In this document: piece by piece, positions 9,515 to 18,104 of the stretch
How the letters are laid out: every line of letters begins with the position of its first letter
Numbering within the stretch: position 1 is the stretch's first letter
Assembly: GCA_910584865.1 (NCBI GenBank)
Contig: CAJUCE010000026.1
Span: 8,843-72,842, forward strand
Origin: an uncultured Acetatifactor sp.
GTDB lineage: Bacteria > Bacillota > Clostridia > Lachnospirales > Lachnospiraceae
DNA: 64,000 nt
Direction of reading: 5' to 3'
Program-made: the position numbers and the translations under genes
The notes under the pieces: model-generated
Database searches by the model: none
Told to the model about the DNA's origin: nothing
Seen by the model: only the letters and a program-made list of their open reading frames with translations

Positions 9515-9895
9515 ATGGGGTTTTTTGATTTGTTTAAAAACAAAAGGCAGGATAATGGTACATATCACAGACCGGAGGGCGCGGAGTCCTGTTATGGCGG
9601 AGGAGCGGCTGACAGTTTCGGGACATTCCGCATCATGGTTGAGGATGTATTTACCATTACCGGGCGGGGGACTGTGATTACCGGAAAAGTGGAGTCCGGT
9701 ACCGTGACGGTGGGAGATCAGGTGACGCTGCGCCGGGTGGACGGCAGTACACGGGAGGTGACTGTGGCAGGTCTGGAGATGTTCCGAAAGATGCTGAATA
9801 CCGCGGGGCAGGGTGATAATGTGGGATTGCTGCTGCGCGGGGTAACCAAATCCGATGTGGGAAGAGGAGATGTACTGGAAAAAGGATGGCAGTGA
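9515..9895 (+). CDS. Stand-alone EF-Tu domain-2-like beta-barrel protein
   Basis: A 126-residue protein made of a short N-terminal lead (MGFFDLFKNKRQD) and one domain clearly related to domain II of elongation factor Tu: IMVEDVFTITGRGTVITGKV, then GTVTVGDQV, and GLEMFRKMLNTAGQGDNVGL ending LLRGVTKSDVGRGDVLEKG. In EF-Tu this barrel contacts aminoacyl-tRNA and the ribosome, but here the GTPase domain is absent. It has its own promoter and a consensus SD (AGGAGG 9505-9510), so it looks like a functional orphan domain and not a fragment. Role unknown. The PepSY lipoprotein begins 80 bases later on the same strand. Confidence 0.85.
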   Translation: MGFFDLFKNKRQDNGTYHRPEGAESCYGGGAADSFGTFRIMVEDVFTITGRGTVITGKVESGTVTVGDQVTLRRVDGSTREVTVAGLEMFRKMLNTAGQGDNVGLLLRGVTKSDVGRGDVLEKGWQ

Positions 9896-9974
9896 GAATA
9901 GGGAAGTGCTTACAAGCGCATAGAGAATCAGGGAAAGAATAGGAAGCAGTGCTCAAAGGCAGCAGGAGGAAGAG

Positions 9975-11126
9975 ATGAAAAGGGTGATAATGAATCAGAA
10001 GCGTGATAGTGGAATGTTCCGGAAAGGGGCAGCCGCGGCGGTATTTGCAGCCGCAATTGTGTCTGCGGCGGGGTGCGGCAACAGTGTTATGGACAGGAAT
10101 GGGGCACTGGATCTGGCTCTGGCGGACGCCGGGCTTGCCGCTGAAGAGATTACCCTCACCAGACAGGAACTGGAGAGGGAAGGCGGGAAACCTTATTATG
10201 AGATTGCATTTACTTCCGGCGGATATGACTATCAATATGAAATAGATGCGTCTTCAGAGGCTGTCACAGAGGTTAGCATTAATGCGCTTCCGGCAGGCGG
10301 GCATGTGGGGGCACAGCAGGGGCAGGATGTTGGCCGGTCTGGCAGCGTGCAGGACCAGGGAAGTGGAGAGAGCGGCATGCAGCCTGACAGCGTGCAGAGC
10401 CAGGGAAGCGGGGAGACCGGCGTGCAGGGTCAGGGAAGTGGAGAGTCTGGTGTACAGCCTGGCAGTGGGCAGGGTCAGGGAAGTGGAGAGTCTGGTGTAC
10501 AGCCTGGCAGTGGGCAGGGTCAGGGAAGTGGAGAGTCTGGTGTACAGCCTGGCAGTGGGCAGAGCCAGGAAAGCGGAGAGACTGGCGGGGCATCCAGCGG
10601 ACAACAGGGTCAGGGAAACGGTCAGTCCGGCAGTGGGCAGCCCCAGGGTGGTGCCCAGCCCGGTAATCAGTCCTCTCTCTATGTGGACACCATGGACAGC
10701 GCGAAATCCATAGCTTTGGCGGATGCAGGCCTGACAGAGTCGGATGTGACTTTTACGAAGGAAAAGCTGGACTGGGATGACGGTGTGGCAGTATATGATA
10801 TTGATTTTTTTACTGCTGATATGGAATATGGATATGAGATCGACGCGGCAACGGGCGTGATCATGGATAAGAGCGCAGAGGCGTTCCGTAATCCAGGAAC
10901 AGTGGGAACGGACACGCTGATCGGGGAGGATGAGGCAAAGGAAATTGCGGTAACCCATGCGGGTTTTACCACAACGGAAGTTTTTTTCACCAAGATAAAA
11001 CTGGAAAAGGAACATGGATATACGGAGTATGAGATAGAATTTTACAAGGACAGGGTGGAATATGAATATACCATAGATGCGTCTACCGGCGCTGTCCTGG
11101 AGTACGACAGCGAGTATGGTGACTAG
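9975..11126 (+). CDS. Lipoprotein with three PepSY domains and a Gly/Ser/Gln repeat linker
   Basis: A 383-residue lipoprotein (lipobox SAAGC near residue 34). PepSY-type domains are at about residues 42-98, 240-300 and 312-380; each follows the pattern A..IAL.DAGL..., T/VTFTK..L and Y.YEIDA.TG. PepSY domains often inhibit or modulate proteases in the cell envelope. Domains 1 and 2 are joined by a linker of about 130 residues rich in G, S, Q and E. The linker's DNA contains three perfect 45-bp tandem copies (10425-10559) plus degenerate ones. The stop codon TAG lies inside the palindromic element that begins at 11122, so the original C-terminus may have been changed by its insertion. SD AGGAGG is well placed. 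Confidence 0.85.
   Translation: MKRVIMNQKRDSGMFRKGAAAAVFAAAIVSAAGCGNSVMDRNGALDLALADAGLAAEEITLTRQELEREGGKPYYEIAFTSGGYDYQYEIDASSEAVTEVSINALPAGGHVGAQQGQDVGRSGSVQDQGSGESGMQPDSVQSQGSGETGVQGQGSGESGVQPGSGQGQGSGESGVQPGSGQGQGSGESGVQPGSGQSQESGETGGASSGQQGQGNGQSGSGQPQGGAQPGNQSSLYVDTMDSAKSIALADAGLTESDVTFTKEKLDWDDGVAVYDIDFFTADMEYGYEIDAATGVIMDKSAEAFRNPGTVGTDTLIGEDEAKEIAVTHAGFTTTEVFFTKIKLEKEHGYTEYEIEFYKDRVEYEYTIDASTGAVLEYDSEYGD
10425..10559 (+). repeat. Three perfect 45-bp tandem repeats inside the PepSY gene
   Basis: Copies at 10425-10469, 10470-10514 and 10515-10559 are identical base for base and encode a 15-residue Gln/Gly/Ser/Glu unit. Flanking sequence (about 10330-10424 and 10560-10650) contains diverged versions of the same unit. 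The repeat stays in frame. Confidence 0.95.
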
Positions 11127-11287
11127 TACTGCCTTGTGGAAATTCCAGTGAATTCAGCACTCGCTCCTTGTGCCGGTGCTGCGTCGTCATCAGCAGGTGT
11201 GTCGCCGCATCGCCTCATTCTTCCTCCTTGCCCTGACACAAATATCGGGCACTGAATTCACCGTTATTCCCGCAAGGCAGTACTAGT
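11122..11287. mobile_element. 166-bp palindromic MITE-like element
   Basis: The outer 15 bases on each side are perfect inverted repeats (ACTAGTACTGCCTTG at 11122-11136, CAAGGCAGTACTAGT at 11273-11287). The arms extend to 36 bases with 31 matches (11122-11157 against 11252-11287). The core of about 94 bases encodes nothing evident. Size and structure fit a non-autonomous miniature inverted-repeat transposable element. It supplies the stop codon of the PepSY gene and lies 60 bases before the sulfatase. No clear target duplication is visible because the termini are themselves palindromic (AGTACT, ACTAGT). Confidence 0.7.
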
Positions 11288-11350
11288 ATCTAAAACAGCC
11301 CTGAAGGGTCAGGAAACAAAAGAACATAATCAGATAAGGAGAAGCAAAAT

Positions 11351-12853
11351 ATGGGGAAAAGGCCGAACATTCTTTTCATCCTGTCAGATGACCAGGGAGA
11401 ATGGGCAATGCACTGTGCGGGCACGACGGAACTGTATACTCCCAATTTGGACCGGATTGCTGCGGAGGGAATGCGGTTTGAAAACTTTTTCTGCGTTTCG
11501 CCTGTGTGTTCTCCGGCCAGGGCATCTCTTCTCACGGGAACAATTCCCTCTGTTCACGGAGTCCATGACTGGATCAGGAGCGGAAATGTGGACGGAGAGA
11601 GATTCAGGAAGCAGGGGCAGGAGAATCCCTATGCCGGGGGCTATTCCCGGGAGACCAAGCCGGAAGCCTTCCTGGAGGGGCAGGTGACCTACACGGATTT
11701 GTTGGCGGAGAACGGCTATACCTGCGCCCTGTCCGGAAAGTGGCATCTGGGGGACAGTGTCAGGATGCAGCATGGTTTTTCCAAATGGTATTCTCTGGGG
11801 CGCGGTGGATGCTGCTATTACCACGCCGATATAACGGAAAACGGCGATATCAAAGTGGAGCATGGTAAGTATGTGACGGAGCTGATCACCGACAGGGCGC
11901 TGCGCTGGATGGACGAACTGGCAAAGGAGGAGAATCCCTTCTATCTGTCCGTGCATTATACTGCGCCTCACTCGCCCTGGGCCGAGGATCAGCATCCGGC
12001 CAAATGGATCGACTATTACAGGGACTGTGCCTTTGAAAGCATCCCCGATATTCCTGATCACCCCAATATGACCACGGGGCCTGTTTACAATACCGGAAGG
12101 CGCAGGGAGAACCTGACAGGGTATTTCGCCGCGGTCAGCGCCATGGACGAGCAGATTGGGCGTATTCTGCAGAAGGTAGAAGAACTGGATTCCGGGCGGG
12201 AGACTCTTGTGATCTTTACCGCGGACAACGGCATGAACATGGGGCATCATGGCGTGTGGGGAAAAGGAAACGGTACCTTTCCCATGAACATGTATGACAC
12301 GGCGGTGAAGGTGCCGTTTTTGGTCTGTTGGAAGGGACATATACCTGCGGGCAGAGTGAACAGGGAACTGGTCAGCGCTTATGATGTATTTCCTACTCTG
12401 TTGGAGCTTGCCGGGATATCCTGGCACGGGACGAAGATACTTCCGGGGAAGAGCTTTGCCGGACAGTTGTTATCCGGGGAAAAGGTTGATAAGTCGGGGG
12501 AAGGCGTCGGTAAAGCGGCTGGAGAGGAGCGCACAGTTGTTGTCTATGACGAATACGGGCCGGTGCGGATGATTCGGAGCAAGGACTGGAAGTATATCCA
12601 CCGTTATCCTTATGGATATCACGAGCTATATGATCTGGAAAACGACCCGGGAGAGGAACGCAATCTTTATGGGGATCCCCGGTATGCGGGAAAAGTGGCA
12701 GAGATGCGCCGCCGGATGGAGGGATGGTTTGAGCAGTATGTACGGGGGGAACGGAACGGTATCATGCAGGCAGTAACCGGAGCCGGGCAGGACTGCCCTG
12801 TGGGAAAAAGCGGTGACCGAGTGAATATATATGGCAGGGTGGAAGAAATTTAA
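11351..12853 (+). CDS. Sulfatase, cysteine-type (S1 family)
   Basis: Hydrolyses sulfate esters; probable substrates are sulfated glycans or small sulfate esters. The 500-residue protein opens with metal-binding residues in NILFILSDDQG (Asp13, Asp14). It carries the modification signature CSPARASLLTG, whose Cys53 would become formylglycine. In anaerobes the radical-SAM maturase anSME converts this cysteine; no maturase gene is in the window. Later motifs include SGKWHLG and VIFTADNGMNMGHHG, which supply the remaining metal and sulfate ligands. There is no signal peptide, so it may act in the cytoplasm. SD AAGGAG precedes ATG 11351. A strong terminator follows. Confidence 0.92.
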   Translation: MGKRPNILFILSDDQGEWAMHCAGTTELYTPNLDRIAAEGMRFENFFCVSPVCSPARASLLTGTIPSVHGVHDWIRSGNVDGERFRKQGQENPYAGGYSRETKPEAFLEGQVTYTDLLAENGYTCALSGKWHLGDSVRMQHGFSKWYSLGRGGCCYYHADITENGDIKVEHGKYVTELITDRALRWMDELAKEENPFYLSVHYTAPHSPWAEDQHPAKWIDYYRDCAFESIPDIPDHPNMTTGPVYNTGRRRENLTGYFAAVSAMDEQIGRILQKVEELDSGRETLVIFTADNGMNMGHHGVWGKGNGTFPMNMYDTAVKVPFLVCWKGHIPAGRVNRELVSAYDVFPTLLELAGISWHGTKILPGKSFAGQLLSGEKVDKSGEGVGKAAGEERTVVVYDEYGPVRMIRSKDWKYIHRYPYGYHELYDLENDPGEERNLYGDPRYAGKVAEMRRRMEGWFEQYVRGERNGIMQAVTGAGQDCPVGKSGDRVNIYGRVEEI

Positions 12854-12865
12854 ATAGTCAAAGAC

Positions 12866-12900
12866 AAAACGGGGCTGCCGCGTGACAGCCCTGTTTTCAA
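12866..12900. terminator. Bidirectional terminator between sulfatase and permease genes
   Basis: A 12-bp stem (AAAACGGGGCTG / CAGCCCTGTTTT, one G-T wobble) with an 8-base loop lies between two convergent genes. A and T runs flank it on both sides, so it could serve either strand. Confidence 0.75.
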
Positions 12901-12959
12901 TCAATAAGACAAAAATTTTATTTCCGGTTTGTCCTGGCTGGGGAAAACGGCTTCCATTC

Positions 12960-15185
12960 CTACATCATCGTATCATCCCGCAGAACCTCCGCCAGGTTGA
13001 TTTTCCGCATGTTCCGCCAGGCAAGGGAATAGCCCAGCGCTACACAGGCCAGGATAGCCAGCATGAACAGGGCAATGGGAACCAGAGGAGCTTCTGCCAG
13101 GAATTCCGCAGGGGCTACGTAGCTCATTTTCAGCATGAGGCCCACACCGATGGCCGACAGGGGGAGGGTGACCAGAATCGGGCGGCCGGCCAGAACTAAC
13201 GCCTCGATGCAGAACATTTTTCGCAGGGACGCGGGCGTCAGGCCCACGGACATGTACCTGGCGAATTCCCGTTTCCGCTGCCGGACGAATCCCAGTGTGT
13301 TGGAGAACACATTGCCGATGCCGATTACGGCAAGCAGGACACAGAAACCGCCGAATCCCACTTTCATTCCCTGGATCTGGGTGTTGTTGGTTTCATATTC
13401 CTGGATGCGGTTTTCACTCTCCACGGTATAAGTGGGGCTTATGAGGGTGCCAATTCGGGACTGCAGGTCATTCAGCTCTTCCAGGGAGGCGTTTTCTGTT
13501 CCAAGGACGCAGATGTAGGCTTCATTTTCGGCGTTTCCGAGCTGTCCTTTGATTTCCTTCCACAGGGATGCGGGGAGGAAATGTACTAATTCATAGTAGT
13601 TGAGAGTGGCGTATTCTTCACGCAGGGCGGGGAGCTGCTCCGTATAGGCGAGAACCGGAACCTCTGCCGTCAGTTCCTCACTGCCGGACTGGCGCAGGAT
13701 GCTTACAGGGGCTTCCCCGGTGTTGTCCTTTTTCAAGTAGGGCGAATAAACCGGGTGACGGAAATCGGGATTGGTCACATCCCGGATCTGATTTATGATC
13801 ACCGCGCCGTCCAATCTGGGGACAATGCCCAGTTGCTCACAGTAGGCGGAAAAGCTGTTGTCGTCCAGTATCATAAGCGGAGCGTTTACAAGCCAGCAGC
13901 CGTCTGCCGGGGTGACATAGTGCCCGGGGGCCTGGGAAAAGCCGCCGAAGGATTTCATTTCTTCGCTGAGTTCCGCCTCCGTGATGAGTCTCTTTGCCGA
14001 GGCCTTTTGATACGCAATGGCGCTCCTCACTCCGGCAAGTGTTCGGACGTTTTCCGTCTCCGGAAAGTTTTCCACCTGAACGTCTTTTAGGGTGATATAA
14101 ATATCCCAGGCATCTTGGTATTTTTCAAAATAGGTTTCTCTGGTGCTGATGCCCGAGAGGGAGAAGAAGCATTGCATGGCCGTGAACGCCATAAAGGAAA
14201 ATACCAGGGACAGGGATGCCGTCCGCAGGGCTTTGCGCTGTGCCCTTAAGGCGTTGCCCGCTAGTTCTCCCTCCACGCCGAAGAGGAGGCTTAAGACGGG
14301 CGATTTTTTCCTGCGTTTCAGTTGTAGTTCCCCGGTGTTCCTGATGGCCTCCAGGGGAGTGAGCCGGCTCAGCTTTCTGGCGGGAAGCCAGGCGGAAATC
14401 CATATGGTTGCCAGGGTGAGAAGCAGCGTAACCAGGAAAACCAATGGATGGTAGCCGGGAGCCGCCTCATGCCGCCCCGGAATATCGCTCCCCAACAGCA
14501 CATTGGTCAGGAGCATCAGCCCAACCGCGCCCGCGATGCCTAGGAGGTTTCCGGTCACCAGGGGCAGGGCGCACAGGGAGGCGGCTTCCTGCAGCAGGCA
14601 GGCGCGGATTTGTTTTGGCGTAGCCCCGATACTGGAAAAGATGCCGAACTGGTGAATCCTGGCGTTCATGGAAACCGCGAAGGAATTGTGTATGATGACA
14701 ACCAGGGAGAAGGATGCCATCAACGTAATCAGGATGAACAGGGGAAACAGCAGCCTGGGCGCGGTATCCTGGGGATCCCGGATCAGGTACATCGCCAGAA
14801 GCTGATGGTGGTAGAGGGTTTTCTCCGCAGGAATCCCCGCCAGTTCGGCGATGCGGGGCGTGTCTTTCAGGACATCTCTGTAATCGTAAAAATAGAGGTC
14901 CGTAATCGTTTCTTCGTCCTGGCTTTTCTTTTCGTTTATTACCGCATCTTTTATAGTGGCGAAATTTCTGATGGACTCCAGAGCTTCGTTGTCGATTTCT
15001 CCCACCAGACGGCTCTGCCAGGCGCCGTCCTCCAGTGCTATCCGCTCCACCTCATATTTCCACATGTTGTAGAATAATCCGCACAGCAGGGACAAAAGAA
15101 GCGCTGAAATGAATGCCGAGATCCGGACGGAGAGACTGGAAGCCGGATTGTTTTTTCTGTAATCTGATGAATATTCTTTCCACAT
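12960..15185 (-). CDS. FtsX-type ABC transporter permease
   Basis: A 741-residue membrane protein with two FtsX-like halves. A first helix at about residues 20-42 is followed by an outside segment, then a helix bundle at about 145-325. After a large extracytoplasmic domain of about 240 residues comes a second bundle from about 600 to 725. FtsX motifs such as FGIFSSIGATPKQIRACLLQ and YMSVGLTPASLRKMF mark the two cytoplasmic coupling regions. Such permeases use the ATPase for mechanotransmission or export and often sense or expel antimicrobial peptides. The ATPase gene is 120 bases upstream and a two-component system precedes it, resembling BceRSAB/VncRS-Vex modules. Substrate unknown. Confidence 0.88.
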   Translation of the reverse strand: MWKEYSSDYRKNNPASSLSVRISAFISALLLSLLCGLFYNMWKYEVERIALEDGAWQSRLVGEIDNEALESIRNFATIKDAVINEKKSQDEETITDLYFYDYRDVLKDTPRIAELAGIPAEKTLYHHQLLAMYLIRDPQDTAPRLLFPLFILITLMASFSLVVIIHNSFAVSMNARIHQFGIFSSIGATPKQIRACLLQEAASLCALPLVTGNLLGIAGAVGLMLLTNVLLGSDIPGRHEAAPGYHPLVFLVTLLLTLATIWISAWLPARKLSRLTPLEAIRNTGELQLKRRKKSPVLSLLFGVEGELAGNALRAQRKALRTASLSLVFSFMAFTAMQCFFSLSGISTRETYFEKYQDAWDIYITLKDVQVENFPETENVRTLAGVRSAIAYQKASAKRLITEAELSEEMKSFGGFSQAPGHYVTPADGCWLVNAPLMILDDNSFSAYCEQLGIVPRLDGAVIINQIRDVTNPDFRHPVYSPYLKKDNTGEAPVSILRQSGSEELTAEVPVLAYTEQLPALREEYATLNYYELVHFLPASLWKEIKGQLGNAENEAYICVLGTENASLEELNDLQSRIGTLISPTYTVESENRIQEYETNNTQIQGMKVGFGGFCVLLAVIGIGNVFSNTLGFVRQRKREFARYMSVGLTPASLRKMFCIEALVLAGRPILVTLPLSAIGVGLMLKMSYVAPAEFLAEAPLVPIALFMLAILACVALGYSLAWRNMRKINLAEVLRDDTMM

Positions 15186-15305
15186 AGTTATAACGCTGTT
15201 GCATGATTTGGGAAATGCCGCAGATTTTTCTTAAGAACTGCCGCGAAGCCCTTTCTTTCAGAATTGCCGGTAACTTTCTCTGGGAAATGCCGTGCAGACT
15301 CCTTG

Positions 15306-16001
15306 CTAGGACAGCGTCTTCACCTCCCTTCTGTCGTCACTTATGATTCGTCCATCCTGGATGGTGATGATGCGTTCCGCTTCCAGGGCCACTTTCTCAT
15401 CGTGGGTGATGAGCAGGATGGTTTGTTCCAGGCTGCGGTTGGAGAGCTTAAGCATGTCCATGATTTCCCTGGAATTTTTCTGGTCCAGGTTCCCGGTGGG
15501 CTCGTCCGCCAGCAGCAGCGCGGGGCGATAGATCAGGGAGCGGGCAATGGCGACTCTCTGCTGCTGGCCGCCGGACAATTGGTTGGGCAGCGCATCCAGA
15601 CGGTCGGAGATGCCCAGGGTGTGAACGACTTTTTCGAAATATTCCTGATTGGGTTTCTTTTTGTCCAGGGCCAGGGGCATTAATATGTTTTTCCGCACGG
15701 TGAGGGTAGGGATCAGGTTATAGAACTGGTACACCAGTCCCACCTTTCTGCGCCGGAAGATTGCCGCCTGAGTCTGGTTCAGTCCGGACAGGTCTGTCCC
15801 GTCTATGATGGCTTTACCTGCCGTGGGCTTGTCCACGCTGCCCAGGATGTGCAGCAGGGTGGATTTGCCTGAGCCGGATGAGCCGACGATTGCTACAAAT
15901 TCTCCTTTGGCCACGGACAGGTCTATTCCGTCCAATGCCGTTACCTGGTTTGTGCCGGTGCCGTATACCTTGCGTATGCCCTGGCATTTTAAAATTTCCA
16001 T
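15306..16001 (-). CDS. ABC transporter ATPase (MacB/LolD/BceA type)
   Basis: A 231-residue ATPase with Walker A GSSGSGKST (about residues 40-48), Q-loop in LVYQFYNLIPTLTV, signature LSGGQQQRVAIARSL, Walker B LLLADEPTGNLD and the switch histidine in LLITHDEKVA. The tight length and the TGNLD sequence are typical of ATPases that pair with FtsX-like permeases; its partner is the next gene on this strand. Upstream lie the histidine kinase and response regulator genes, which probably control it. An SD (AAAGGAGC on the minus strand) precedes ATG 16001. Confidence 0.95.
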   Translation of the reverse strand: MEILKCQGIRKVYGTGTNQVTALDGIDLSVAKGEFVAIVGSSGSGKSTLLHILGSVDKPTAGKAIIDGTDLSGLNQTQAAIFRRRKVGLVYQFYNLIPTLTVRKNILMPLALDKKKPNQEYFEKVVHTLGISDRLDALPNQLSGGQQQRVAIARSLIYRPALLLADEPTGNLDQKNSREIMDMLKLSNRSLEQTILLITHDEKVALEAERIITIQDGRIISDDRREVKTLS

Positions 16002-16084
16002 TTTGATCTGCTCCTTTCGTAGCTTTGGGATTTATTATTTCTCCCATATTTTCTTCTTACAGTATAGCAAATCAAAATGACAGT

Positions 16085-17407
16085 TCAGTGACTGTAGAAG
16101 CGGATTTCGAAAAGAGCGCCTCCGCCCGGCTTGTTTCTCGCCCGGAGGGTACCGTTTTGACGCTCGATAATCTCCCTGGACAGGGCCAATCCGATGCCGA
16201 TACCGCCTTTGGCAGCGTTTTGCCCCCGGTAGAAGCGTTTGAAGAGATGGGGGATGTCTTCCCCGGCAAATCCCGCACCCTCGTCCCAGATCAGGATTTC
16301 CGTGTACAGGGGATTCTGCTCATAGGCACAGTGGATTGCGCCGCCGTTTGTCTGTTCTGCGCAGTTTTTCATCAGGTTCATGACTGCCTCCATGGTCCAG
16401 TCCAGGTCCGCCATGACCATCATGCCGCCCTGCTCCGGTATCTCCACAGAGACGTCGGATGCGGCAAATATTTCCTGCAGGTTGTCTGCGGCAAGGACAA
16501 GCAGGGTGTAGACATCCGTTTCTTCTTTTTTCAGGGACAGGGTTCCGGCATCAATGCGGGACAGGAGCAGCAGGGCCTCCTCCAGGCGGGTCAGGCGCAG
16601 GAGCTGTCTCTTTATCTGTGTCAGGTGGTTCCGGAATAAATCGGAGAAACGTAATTCTGCCGCCGTCTGTTCAGGTTTGCCAAATGTATCCGAAGTTTTT
16701 TGCGGAGCGGAAATATCAGATGCTTCTGAAGCGACGCAGGAACTTTTTTCCATAATGCAGGAATTTGTTCCGGCAGCGTCATGCTCCATCATCTGGACAG
16801 ACAGGGAAATGGCGGTGATGGGCGTCTTAATCTGATGGGCGATGTTGGACAGGTTTTCCGCGAATCCGTTCTTCGTCTGGATAGCGGCCTCCTTCGCCTG
16901 ATAGAGGCAGGTCACGGTCTTATATATTGCATCCTCCAGTTTCGAAAAGGCATCCTCACCTGAGGCGGCGAGAATGGGGGCACGGCCATTGTCCGCCAGT
17001 TCCAGATATTCTGCCAGAGACTGGATGCGGCGGTTCTCCGTTTGGCTACGGTATAGCCAGGTGCAGGCGAAAAGCAGGCCGCCTGCGAGAAAACCTGCTG
17101 CGATACACCAGAAGCCCTTCCTGTAAGGAGTGCCTGCAAAATCGGAAATCCGGTATCCCATGGATTTTAGAAGGTCTTTTGGTACTGTGCCGTGGGTATC
17201 CTCTTTCGTATATTCCTTCAGGGCTGCTGCAATGATTTTCGTTGTCCCCGGTTCCTGCTCCGCTATCTCTACGCAGACTGCGTTTATGATTTCAAATTGT
17301 ATCCGGCTGTAATGGAAGGTAAAGAGCAGCACGGAGACAGCGGCGGCAAGCAGGCTTACGGACACAGTCAGTCCAAGTGTAATTCGGATATTCTTCCGTC
17401 CGTTCAT
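16085..17407 (-). CDS. Sensor histidine kinase
   Basis: A 440-residue membrane sensor. Two membrane helices (about residues 10-32 and 98-118) enclose a short outside segment of about 65 residues. The H-box NIAHQIKTPITAI contains the phosphoacceptor His191. N-box (NLMKNCAEQTNGG), G1 (WDEGAGFAG) and G2 (GGIGIGLALS) motifs complete the catalytic domain. Between the two DHp helices lies an unusual Ser/Thr/Ala-rich insertion of about 45 residues (roughly 212-258), not expected in this four-helix module. The gene overlaps the response regulator by 4 bases, so they are translationally coupled. Likely signal: stress on the envelope or the substrate of the adjacent ABC exporter (inference). Confidence 0.92.
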   Translation of the reverse strand: MNGRKNIRITLGLTVSVSLLAAAVSVLLFTFHYSRIQFEIINAVCVEIAEQEPGTTKIIAAALKEYTKEDTHGTVPKDLLKSMGYRISDFAGTPYRKGFWCIAAGFLAGGLLFACTWLYRSQTENRRIQSLAEYLELADNGRAPILAASGEDAFSKLEDAIYKTVTCLYQAKEAAIQTKNGFAENLSNIAHQIKTPITAISLSVQMMEHDAAGTNSCIMEKSSCVASEASDISAPQKTSDTFGKPEQTAAELRFSDLFRNHLTQIKRQLLRLTRLEEALLLLSRIDAGTLSLKKEETDVYTLLVLAADNLQEIFAASDVSVEIPEQGGMMVMADLDWTMEAVMNLMKNCAEQTNGGAIHCAYEQNPLYTEILIWDEGAGFAGEDIPHLFKRFYRGQNAAKGGIGIGLALSREIIERQNGTLRARNKPGGGALFEIRFYSH

Positions 17408-18075
17408 AGGGTATCCTCCATCCTGTAGCCGACACTTCTCACGGTTTTCAGGCAGGCGGGATGACGGAGTTTTTCCCGCAGCCGCTTGACGGTGACCGTC
17501 AGCGTGTTGTCGTTCACATAGTTACCGTTTACATCCCATACCTGTGCCAGGATTTTCTCACGGGTCAGGGTTTTTCCCTTGTTCTGCAGCAGGTATAAAA
17601 GCAGTTCATATTCCGCGGCGCTTAAGAGGATTTCCTCCGAATGGCAGGTAACCGCACGGCGGTTTAAGTCCATTCGGATGCCGTCACAGGAAAGATACTG
17701 CTGCGCCACATTGCCGGTTCTGCGCAGGAGCGCAAGGATCCGGGAGTGCAGCACTTCCAGTTCAAAAGGTTTGACTACATAATCGTCCGCGCCATCCCGG
17801 AAGCCGGACACAATGTGGGCAGCGTCTCCCCGGACGGTGAGGAAAATGACGGGCAGCTCCTTCCAGTTCTCCCGGATCCACCGGCACAGCCTGTCCCCAT
17901 GGCCGTCCGGCATGTTCCAGTCCAACAGCACAAGAGTGGGTACATGATGGCCCAGTGCCTGCCTGGCCTGGGCAAGGGTGGCGCAGACGGTTACCCGGAA
18001 GGATTTCTGCTCCAGGTATTCCTTTACGGCAGCCGCGATGTCAGGATCGTCTTCGATATAGTATAATTCAATCAT
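17404..18075 (-). CDS. Response regulator, OmpR/PhoB type
   Basis: A 223-residue DNA-binding regulator. The receiver domain has the acidic pocket EDD near residue 8-10, phosphoacceptor Asp52 in LLDWNMPDG, Thr in FLTVRG and Lys in YVVKPFELEVL. The C-terminal winged helix (about residues 128-222) ends VKRLREKLRHPACLKTVRSV. It is cotranscribed with the kinase (4-base overlap) and heads the regulator-kinase-ATPase-permease cluster on the minus strand, so it most likely activates the ABC exporter genes. Confidence 0.95.
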   Translation of the reverse strand: MIELYYIEDDPDIAAAVKEYLEQKSFRVTVCATLAQARQALGHHVPTLVLLDWNMPDGHGDRLCRWIRENWKELPVIFLTVRGDAAHIVSGFRDGADDYVVKPFELEVLHSRILALLRRTGNVAQQYLSCDGIRMDLNRRAVTCHSEEILLSAAEYELLLYLLQNKGKTLTREKILAQVWDVNGNYVNDNTLTVTVKRLREKLRHPACLKTVRSVGYRMEDTL

Positions 18076-18104
18076 GGTTGTTTTCCTTTTTCTTTATTCT
18101 GATA

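Noticed and set aside
10330..10650. CRISPR-like appearance of the 45-bp repeats
   Set aside because: Copies abut with no spacers and are in frame inside a lipoprotein gene.
11384..12427. Long open frame antisense to the sulfatase (347 codons)
   Set aside because: It is a shadow of the sulfatase; composition is unlike a real protein and there is no start signal.
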